From assembly GCA_964614585.1 (NCBI GenBank), contig CAZTLW010000066.1:1-12690 (forward strand): DNA of 12,690 bases. Reading direction: 5' to 3'. The translations under genes were made by a program, and so were the position numbers. This document shows positions 6,101 to 11,320 of this stretch, in pieces; the stretch's first letter is position 1, and each line of letters begins with the position of its first letter. Origin of the DNA: JAHEFX01 sp964614585 (lineage in GTDB: Bacteria; Actinomycetota; Acidimicrobiia; Spongiisociales; JAENVV01). The notes under the pieces are model-generated. The model was not told where the DNA came from. It searched no databases and saw only the letters and a list, made by a program, of their open reading frames with translations.

Positions 6101-7621
6101 TACTCGATCGAGGACCTCGCCCAGCTCATCTACGACCTGAAGGCGTTCAAGCCGACCGCCCGGGTCAACGTGAAGCTCGTCTCCGAGCCGGGCGTGGGCA
6201 CCGTGGCCGTCGGCGTGGCGAAGGCCGCCGCCGACGTCATCACGATCTCCGGCATGGACGGCGGTACCGGGGCGTCGCCGCTCGTGTCGATCAAGCACGC
6301 CGGGTCGCCGTGGGAGATCGGCCTCGCCGAGGCGCACCAGATCCTGCTCCTCAACGGCCTCCGGTCCCGGGTCGCCCTCGAGGCCGACGGCGGGATGCGC
6401 ACCGGCCGGGACGTGGTCGTGGCCGCCCTCCTTGGCGCCGAGCGGTTCGGCTTCGGGACGCTGCCGCTGCTCGCCCTCGGCTGCAAGATGGTTCGCCAGT
6501 GCCACGAGAACACCTGCCCGGTCGGGATCGCCACCCAGCGGGAGGACCTCCGCGCCAAGTTCACCGGTGCCGCCGAGCAGGTCGTGGTCCTCTTCCGGCT
6601 CGTCGCCGAGGAGGTGCGCCGCCACCTCGCCGGGCTCGGCGCCCGGTCGCTCGACGAGGTCATCGGCCGGGCCGACTTCCTGGTCCCGGTCGACCCGGCC
6701 CATCCCATCGCGGGCCAACTGACGCCCCTCCTCGTGCGGGCCGAGGGCCGACGGCGCCATCCCGGCTACCTGAAGATGGAGCGCTCGGAGCTCGGCGACC
6801 GGCTCGTCGCCGACGCCCGGCCCGCCATCGAGGACGGCACGCCGGTGGCGGTGTCGTACCCCATCACCAACGAGGACCGCACGGTCGGCGCCACCCTGTC
6901 GGGAATGATCGCCGCCTCCCACGGTGACCGGGGCCTGCCGGCGGGTTCGGTGACCGTCCACCTCGCCGGGGTCGCCGGCCAGTCGCTGGGGGCCTGGAAC
7001 GCCCCCGGAGTCGACCTGCTGGTGGACGGCACCGCCAACGACTACGTCGGCAAGGGCATGGGCGGCGGCCGGATCGTCGTCCGCCCGTCGGTGCGGGGCG
7101 GCGGCCATGCCCACGCCGCCGGCAACGCCGTGCTCTACGGGGCCACCGGTGGGCAGGTGTTCGCCGCCGGCACCGTCGGCCAACGCTTCGCGGTCCGCAA
7201 CTCCGGTGCCGTCGCCGTCGTCGAAGGGTGCTCCGACCATGGCTGCGAGTACATGACCGGCGGGACGGTGGTGGTGCTCGGGTCGGTCGGCCGCAACTTC
7301 GGGGCCGGCATGACCGGCGGCGCCGCCTACGTCTTCGATCCCGACGGCCGGCTGAATTCGCGGCTCGCCGACTCGGCGCCGTCGATGCGGCGACTCGGGG
7401 AGGCGGAGGAGATCGAGTGCAAGGCGCTCGTCGCCGAGCACGCCCGCGCCACCGGCTCGGCCGTCGCCGATGCGCTCCTCGCCGAGTGGGACCGCAGCGT
7501 GCGCCGATTCTGGGTGCTGCGGCCCGGGGAGCCGCTCGAGCGGCCCGCAGCGGAGGCGCCGTCGGAAGCGGTCGACGCCGAGGGGACACCCGTCGCCCTC
7601 CCATCCGCCCCGAACGCTTGA
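3185..7621 (+). CDS. gltB: Glutamate synthase large subunit, NAD(P)H type
   Basis: 1478 aa, the normal length for the alpha subunit. GltB takes ammonia from glutamine and passes it through an internal tunnel to 2-oxoglutarate, making two glutamates in the cytoplasm. The domains are complete and in order. The class II amidotransferase (about 18-420) has the nucleophile Cys18 in DACGVGF, so a 17-residue propeptide is expected to be removed; HQRYSTNTFPAW and AHNGEINT are its other signatures. A central domain follows (about 445-735). The FMN synthase domain (about 790-1175) carries SGMDGGTGASP and the 3Fe-4S cysteines Cys1100, Cys1106 and Cys1111 (C-x5-C-x4-C). The GXGXG beta-helix lies at about 1220-1410. 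The ferredoxin-type insertion between the GGEDEARF and SAIKQVASGRFGV motifs (about 890-905) is absent, so this is the type that normally needs GltD. No gltD adjoins it: sufB follows after 67 bp. The start is set by the ribosome binding site at 3171-3177. Confidence 0.97.
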   Translation: MTQSIAPLYDPAHDRDACGVGFIAGRERRPSHGLLRLAVECLARLDHRGAKAADGTGDGAGLLTEIPRRLVRRELERVGVDAPEPHRLGLLMAFLPPADPEAGRRLVADACAAEDIDLLTWRSVPTNPKVLGDRARATMPVIEQAILALPPGLAPDEGERLLYLARRAMERAGEAAGLEDFAIPSASTRTVVYKGLFTAAAADRFYWDLNDPAFETSYAIFHQRYSTNTFPAWAIAQPFRVLAHNGEINTVRSNRAWMRTREVNPTSPAFGDRSPDLVPFLQAAQSDSGSLDNAYELLMLGGRSLEHTKEMLMPAAWENVADLDPELRSFYEYHAFLTEPWDGPAAVCATDGVNLLAGLDRNGLRPARWTLTDDHVLVASEAGICPTVEADATATGQLGPGETMRFDGRTGEVEFSDDLLPRLAAMAPYGEWIRKETLYVQTPFVDEDDDRFDPIRLSRVFNYTAEERRLILTEMAEGHTPVGSMGTDTPLAAMSERPRRLSHYFHQLFAQVTNPPMDPIREKLVMSLRTYLGANGSLLEETEQQADKIEIASPILSMNELVAIESTDDPRFRSHRLDATFPAADGVDGLRRRIAELKAEGAEVVRDGVSILVITDEAVDADRAPVPILLALASVNRHLVDEGLRNDASVVVVSGEPRDSHDLATLVGFGASAVNPYLAIEEVRRLALDGQVSVDPVVAQENYRSALQAGLLKIMSKMGICTVKAYRGSSLFEAIGLDDEVIGLGFGFAERRIGGVGLDRIATHTLELHAAFGEGEEDPGGFYKYRRGGETHVTSPKVVLKLQKSVRSGDPADWEAYRTEIDDRPPAQLRDLLRFVDREPVPLEAVEPAESIMRRFTSAAMSMGALSKEAHESLAEAMNHIGGLSNSGEGGEDEARFGTVRNSAIKQVASGRFGVTPGYLASADELQIKMAQGSKPGEGGQLPGHKVSTEIARLRHTRPGTTLISPPPHHDIYSIEDLAQLIYDLKAFKPTARVNVKLVSEPGVGTVAVGVAKAAADVITISGMDGGTGASPLVSIKHAGSPWEIGLAEAHQILLLNGLRSRVALEADGGMRTGRDVVVAALLGAERFGFGTLPLLALGCKMVRQCHENTCPVGIATQREDLRAKFTGAAEQVVVLFRLVAEEVRRHLAGLGARSLDEVIGRADFLVPVDPAHPIAGQLTPLLVRAEGRRRHPGYLKMERSELGDRLVADARPAIEDGTPVAVSYPITNEDRTVGATLSGMIAASHGDRGLPAGSVTVHLAGVAGQSLGAWNAPGVDLLVDGTANDYVGKGMGGGRIVVRPSVRGGGHAHAAGNAVLYGATGGQVFAAGTVGQRFAVRNSGAVAVVEGCSDHGCEYMTGGTVVVLGSVGRNFGAGMTGGAAYVFDPDGRLNSRLADSAPSMRRLGEAEEIECKALVAEHARATGSAVADALLAEWDRSVRRFWVLRPGEPLERPAAEAPSEAVDAEGTPVALPSAPNA

Positions 7622-7648
7622 CCCGTACCCCGGGTGACGCGTTATATT
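7618..7648 (+). promoter_or_regulatory. sufB promoter overlapping the gltB stop codon
   Basis: TTGACC (7618-7623) matches five of six bases of the -35 consensus and contains the gltB stop TGA. TATATT (7643-7648) is a good -10. The spacer is 19 nt, or 18 if TTATAT at 7642 is used, slightly long. Transcription would begin near 7655, leaving a leader of about 35 nt with GAGG (7677-7680) 8 nt before ATG 7689. Confidence 0.6.
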
Positions 7649-7650
7649 TG

Positions 7651-7666
7651 CACTACGCAGCTAGTG
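7651..7666. promoter_or_regulatory. Candidate operator at the sufB transcription start
   Basis: CACTA-CGCAGC-TAGTG is a perfect 5-bp dyad with a 6-bp spacer, directly after the -10 box and over the predicted transcription start. Outside the core the symmetry continues imperfectly (ATTTG on the left against ATAAAT on the right). Position and geometry suit a repressor. An Fe-S-sensing regulator such as SufR would be the natural candidate for a suf gene; cyanobacterial SufR sites have a comparable CAAC-N6-GTTG layout. The identity of the regulator is inference. Confidence 0.45.
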
Positions 7667-7688
7667 ATAAATCGGTGAGGTGACGAAC

Positions 7689-9101
7689 ATGACCACGGTC
7701 GACATCGATCTCGGTGCCTACCAACTCGGGTGGCACGACTCCGAGGCCGACTACGTCTTCAAGCCCCGCAAGGGCCTGGACGAGGACATCATCCGCACGA
7801 TGTCGACGATGAAGGGCGAGCCCGACTGGATGCTCCAGTTCCGGCTCAAGTCCTACCAGCGGTTCCTCGCCAAGCCCATCCCGACCTGGGGTGGCGGCGG
7901 CGCGCTCGACGAAATCGACTTCGACGACATCTACTACTACGTGAAGCCGACCGAGGGCCAGTCGAAGGACTGGGACATGGTCCCCGAGTCCATCAAGGAC
8001 ACGTACGAGAAGCTCGGGATCCCCGAGGCCGAGCGCAAGTACCTCGCCGGCGTCACCGCCCAGTACGAGTCCGAGGTCGTCTACCACCGCAACCGGGAGG
8101 ACCTCGAGGAGCTCGGCGTCCTGTTCTGCGACATGGACACCGCCGTCCGCGAGTACCCCGAGCTCGTCCAGGAGTACTTCGGCACCGTCATCCCCCCGAA
8201 TGACAACAAGTTCGCCGCCCTCAACTCGGCCGTCTGGTCGGGCGGGTCCTTCATCTACGTGCCGCCGGGCGTCCACGTCGACCAGCCGCTGCAGGCCTAC
8301 TTCCGGATCAACTCCGAGAGCATGGGCCAGTTCGAGCGCACGCTGATCATCGTGGACGAGGGCGCCTACTGCCACTACGTGGAGGGTTGCTCGGCACCGA
8401 TCTGGACATCCGACTCGCTGCACTCGGCAGTGGTCGAAATCGTCGTGAAGAAGGGTGGCCGCTGCCGGTACACCACGATCCAGAACTGGTCGAACAACGT
8501 CTACAACCTCGTCACGAAGCGGGCCGCCGCCTACGAGGACGCCACGATGGAGTGGATCGACGGCAACCTCGGCTCCAAGCTGACCATGAAGTACCCGGCC
8601 GTCTGGATGATGGAGCCCGGCGCCCATGGCGAGGTGCTCTCGATCGCCTTCGCCGGCGAGGGCCAGCACCAGGACGCCGGGGCCAAGATGGTCCATGCCG
8701 CCTCGAACACCACCTCGACGATCGTCTCGAAGTCGATCTCGAAGGACGGCGGACGGGCCGGCTATCGCGGCCTCGTCCGGGTCGAGCCGGGCGCCGAGGG
8801 GGTCAAGAGCTTCGTGCGCTGTGACGCCCTCATCCTCGACGAGAACTCCCGCTCCGACACGTACCCGTACATGGAGATCGAGGAGAACGACGCCGAGATC
8901 GGCCACGAGGCCACCGTCTCCAAGGTGGGCGAGGACCAGCTCTTCTACCTGCAGAGTCGGGGCCTCACCGAGGACCAGGCCACCTCGATGGTGGTGGCCG
9001 GTTTCGTCGAGCCGATCATGAAGGAGCTCCCGATGGAGTACGCGGTCGAGATGAACCGCCTCATCGAGCTCAACATGGCCGAGGCCGGCGCCGTCGGCTG
9101 A
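7689..9101 (+). CDS. sufB: Fe-S cluster assembly scaffold protein SufB
   Basis: 470 aa, the usual SufB length, with no intein (mycobacterial SufB often has one). SufB forms a complex with SufC and SufD in the cytoplasm and receives sulfur from the SufS desulfurase to build clusters. The sequence is typical throughout: the helical N-terminal part with EPDWMLQFRLKSYQRF, then the right-handed beta-helix with NSAVWSGGSFIYVPPGVHV, HYVEGCSAP (Cys234) and MKYPAVWMMEPGAHGE. Cys378 in FVRCDALIL matches the essential E. coli Cys405. His406-Glu407 in GHEATVSKVGEDQLFY lie 28-29 residues later, the same spacing as E. coli His433-Glu434. The start is ATG 7689, supported by GAGG at 7677-7680; GTG 7680 in frame overlaps that site. 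sufD, sufC and sufS are not next to it: a terminator and a convergent gene follow directly. Confidence 0.97.
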   Translation: MTTVDIDLGAYQLGWHDSEADYVFKPRKGLDEDIIRTMSTMKGEPDWMLQFRLKSYQRFLAKPIPTWGGGGALDEIDFDDIYYYVKPTEGQSKDWDMVPESIKDTYEKLGIPEAERKYLAGVTAQYESEVVYHRNREDLEELGVLFCDMDTAVREYPELVQEYFGTVIPPNDNKFAALNSAVWSGGSFIYVPPGVHVDQPLQAYFRINSESMGQFERTLIIVDEGAYCHYVEGCSAPIWTSDSLHSAVVEIVVKKGGRCRYTTIQNWSNNVYNLVTKRAAAYEDATMEWIDGNLGSKLTMKYPAVWMMEPGAHGEVLSIAFAGEGQHQDAGAKMVHAASNTTSTIVSKSISKDGGRAGYRGLVRVEPGAEGVKSFVRCDALILDENSRSDTYPYMEIEENDAEIGHEATVSKVGEDQLFYLQSRGLTEDQATSMVVAGFVEPIMKELPMEYAVEMNRLIELNMAEAGAVG

Positions 9102-9124
9102 CCTCTCCCACAAGCCAAATGGCA

Positions 9125-9152
9125 CCGACCCCCGGCCCCGGCCGGGGGTCGG
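9125..9152. terminator. Strong hairpin between convergent sufB and ydbT
   Basis: CCGACCCCCGGCC (9125-9137) and GGCCGGGGGTCGG (9140-9152) are perfect reverse complements, giving about 12 base pairs around a tight C-rich loop. It fills most of the 57-bp gap between the stop codons of two convergent genes, so a bidirectional terminator is the simplest reading. There is no T-run on either side. Confidence 0.7.
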
Positions 9153-9158
9153 CCGCGT

Positions 9159-10637
9159 CTAGACCCCGTCGGGGGCGAACGCCGTCGCCGACGACCGGTC
9201 GGCCAGCGCCTCGGCGAGGCGTCGGGCCGTGTCGTGTTCGAGGTCGATGACCGTGATCACCCCGTCGGCGGTGGCGGCGGAGTCGATGCGCAGCGAGCCC
9301 AGCCCGAGTCGGCGTTGGAACACGGTGCGGACGACCGCCACCGACTGGACCTTGTCGGTCGGAATGAACCAGATGCGCCGGGTGAGGACCCCGGACCGGA
9401 CCACGAGCAGGTCCCGGTCGAGACGGTGGCCGATCGCCCGCCACCGAGCCCGCGCCCACGCCCAGACCAGCGGGGCGACGACGACCACCGCGGTCGCCCA
9501 CCACGGCGAGAGCAGGACCGCCGGGACGGCCAGCACCACGACCACAGGGATGATCCCTCGCACGAAGCCACGACGGATCGCCAGGCGACTGACCGGCTGG
9601 AGGTGCTCGGCGTCGGTGCCGGGACGCCGCAGCATCGTCGAGGCGAGTTCGGGTACTCGCTCGACGCCGACGATCGGTGCCACCACCCCGGTGCCCGACT
9701 CGGTCCCCGAGGCCAACGAGCCAGCCGTGTCGGCGAGGATCGTCGCCCGTCCCAGCCAGCGTCGGAGGAGGGCCTGTTCGACCCGCACCGTCTGCACCCG
9801 GGGGAGGGGGATCCGCCCCGACGAGCGCGACAGCAGCCCATGCACCCGGCGTGCCTCGTCGCCCTCGAGGGTGAGGGTGAAGTCGGCGTAGCGGAGCACC
9901 GACTCGGCGATCGAGACGATCCAGCCGACGACGATGGCGCCGATCACGAACACGATGCCGATCGTGAGACCTATCGGGACGAGGCCGGCCGCCTCGTCGA
10001 GGAGGTCGCCCGGGTCGACGCCGGCCTGGAAGAGCACGCCGACCACGGCCGCCACCCCCGCCGCCAGCGCCCCGATGCGGTTGGAGGTGGCGCCGGCCAC
10101 CAGCAACTCCGACAGGGGCACCTCGACGAGGGCTCGGGCGGGTTCGCGGTCCTCGTCGAGGCCGTCGCCGGTCGACGGGGCGTGGCCGACCAACTCGTCG
10201 CGGATGGTGAGTGCGTCGGCGACCGGCACGTACCGCAACGCGATGTCGGTCGAGCCCGAGGCGGCCGATTCGATGCGGACCTCGGCAAGTCCGACGAGGC
10301 GGGCAACGAGCGGCTCGTTGACGTCGACGTTCTGGATCCGGTCGAAGGGCAGTGACCGCTGTTCGACCTGCAGGAAGCCCGTGCGGAGCTCGACGCCCTC
10401 ATCGGTCACCCACCACCGCAGCCGCAGGAACTCGATGACCTGGCGGCCGACGGCGAAGACGAGCGCGAGGATCACGAGTTCCAAGCCGCCGAAGCCGTCG
10501 TTCTGGAGCCCGAGGACGAGGGCCACCAGCAACGGCAGCGCCCAACCGCCGAGGATCCGGAACGGGCCGGCGACGAGGCTCAGGGGGTGGAGGCGGCCCG
10601 GCTCGTCGGGCCCCGGCAGGCCGGATCGGGCGGTCAC
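9159..10637 (-). CDS. ydbT: Membrane protein with three bacterial PH domains (YdbT-like)
   Basis: 492 aa, nearly the same size as Bacillus subtilis YdbT. It contains three copies of the bacterial PH domain (bPH2, formerly DUF304), each after a pair of membrane helices. Helices near 31-45 and 52-68 precede PH1 at 72-150 (WWVTDEGVELRTG, LPFDRIQNVDV, RIESAASGSTD). Helices near 186-203 and 220-245 precede PH2 at 248-335 (RIPLPRVQTVRVEQALLRRWLG). Helices near 360-376 and 379-396 precede PH3 at 400-482 (DRDLLVVRSGVLTRRIWFIP, KVQSVAVV, LGLGSLRIDSAAT). Known members lie in the cytoplasmic membrane and some affect resistance to membrane-active peptides; the molecular function is unknown. The start is GTG 10637, with GGAGG at 10645-10649 placed 7 nt upstream. 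Its GTGA overlaps the stop codon of ydbS, implying translational coupling. The gene ends opposite sufB. Confidence 0.88.
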   Translation of the reverse strand: MTARSGLPGPDEPGRLHPLSLVAGPFRILGGWALPLLVALVLGLQNDGFGGLELVILALVFAVGRQVIEFLRLRWWVTDEGVELRTGFLQVEQRSLPFDRIQNVDVNEPLVARLVGLAEVRIESAASGSTDIALRYVPVADALTIRDELVGHAPSTGDGLDEDREPARALVEVPLSELLVAGATSNRIGALAAGVAAVVGVLFQAGVDPGDLLDEAAGLVPIGLTIGIVFVIGAIVVGWIVSIAESVLRYADFTLTLEGDEARRVHGLLSRSSGRIPLPRVQTVRVEQALLRRWLGRATILADTAGSLASGTESGTGVVAPIVGVERVPELASTMLRRPGTDAEHLQPVSRLAIRRGFVRGIIPVVVVLAVPAVLLSPWWATAVVVVAPLVWAWARARWRAIGHRLDRDLLVVRSGVLTRRIWFIPTDKVQSVAVVRTVFQRRLGLGSLRIDSAATADGVITVIDLEHDTARRLAEALADRSSATAFAPDGV

Positions 10638-11235
10638 CCGCCGTCCTCCGTCGGCGGGTCGGACGACTCNNNNNNNNNNNNNNNNNNNNNNNNNNNNNNN
10701 NNNNNNNNNNNNNNNNNNNNNNNNNNNNNNNNNNNNNNNNNNNNNNNNNNNNNNNNNNNNNNNNNNNNNCTGCCGGCGTCGGTCCCGTTCCCGTCGACCA
10801 GGCGAGCAACTCGCCTCGCAGCGCCTCGGCGTCGGAGGCCGGCAGCCCCGGCACCGAGACCGCCAGCAGTCCGGAGCCGGCGGTGTACACGACGAGTGTG
10901 CGCAACCCGAGCGACCGCTCGATCGGCCCGCCGACGACGTCGACGTACTGGACTCGGGTGCGGGGGATCCAACGCTCGAGCTTCGTGAGGACGCCGTGGC
11001 GGATGACGAGGTCGTCGGGCCGCAGCAGGTACGACCAGTTGCGGTAGCGAAGGAACGGCAGGACGACGCCCGAGACGGCGACGAGCACCGTCACGGCGGC
11101 TGCGATCCCGGTCACCCAGGTCGGCAACCAGCCCCCGATGGCGAGCACGGCGGTGGCGATGAGCGGGGGTACCGCGCTCGCGAGGCCCCCGGCCACCCAC
11201 ACCCATCGGATCGCCGGGTCGAGTCGTTGCTCCAT
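10634..11235 (-). CDS. ydbS: Small PH-domain membrane protein (YdbS-like), interrupted by an assembly gap
   Basis: The N-terminal 155 codons (11235 to 10771) are intact. Two membrane helices (about 14-35 and 38-60) are followed by one bacterial PH domain (about 65-145) with RNWSYLLRPDDLVIRHGVLTKLERWIPRTRVQYVDVV (written here as RNWSYLLRPDD, VIRHGVLTK and RTRVQYVDVV) and SLGLRTLVVYTAGSG. After 100 unknown bases an acidic tail ESSDPPTEDGG ends at TGA 10636-10634, overlapping the ydbT start as GTGA. The two ends are not in frame if the gap is exactly 100 bases (602 nt in total), so the gap length is nominal, not a real frameshift. A small PH protein next to a triple-PH protein is the YdbS-YdbT arrangement of Bacillus; the two probably act together. 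ATG 11235 is favoured by TACCAT 7 nt upstream; an ATG three codons earlier lies inside that box. Confidence 0.8.
10670..10769. other. Assembly gap of exactly 100 N
   Basis: A run of 100 N, a conventional scaffold placeholder. It removes the C-terminal part of ydbS. Translations or coordinates that cross it are unreliable. Confidence 0.98.
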
Positions 11236-11242
11236 GGCGACC

Positions 11243-11248
11243 ATGGTA
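11243..11248 (-). promoter_or_regulatory. -10 box of ydbS, leaderless
   Basis: On the minus strand TACCAT (11248 to 11243) lies 7 nt before ATG 11235, with no Shine-Dalgarno between them. It fits the same TAnnnT-N7/8-start pattern seen at three other genes in the window. Confidence 0.45.
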
Positions 11249-11276
11249 CGAGCCGTCGCGCTCCTGCCCCCGAGCC

Positions 11277-11298
11277 GCCGATGCCTAGCCTCATCGGC
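11277..11298. promoter_or_regulatory. Candidate operator: perfect dyad around the gdh -10 box
   Basis: GCCGATG (11277-11283) and CATCGGC (11292-11298) are perfect 7-bp inverted repeats separated by CCTAGCCT, which contains the predicted -10 box. A protein dimer bound here would block RNA polymerase. The dyad lies in the 85-bp region between divergent ydbS and gdh. No regulator is encoded nearby. Confidence 0.45.
11286..11291 (+). promoter_or_regulatory. -10 box of the glutamate dehydrogenase gene
   Basis: TAGCCT fits TAnnnT and predicts a start near 11298. The short leader (about 22 nt) contains the purine-rich ribosome binding site GGAAGGGGG (11307-11315) before ATG 11321. Unlike the leaderless genes nearby, this gene has a leader with a Shine-Dalgarno. 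Confidence 0.45.
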
Positions 11299-11320
11299 CC
11301 CGACCCGGAAGGGGGAAGCG

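Noticed and set aside
3122..7441. A 1439-codon open frame on the minus strand, antisense to almost all of gltB
   Set aside because: Long antisense frames are expected opposite GC-rich genes with G/C-ending codons. The translation is low-complexity (rich in G, R, D, E, H, V) with no recognisable domain, and the plus strand encodes a complete, highly conserved GltB.
7653..9125. A 490-codon open frame antisense to sufB
   Set aside because: Same compositional effect; the plus strand gives a full-length SufB with conserved residues.
10399..10669. Extension of the minus-strand PH protein frame through the N gap into the ydbT region
   Set aside because: The frame depends on an arbitrary gap length; the sequence past the gap in that frame is non-conserved and Arg/Pro-rich, while other frames give the ydbS tail and YdbT.
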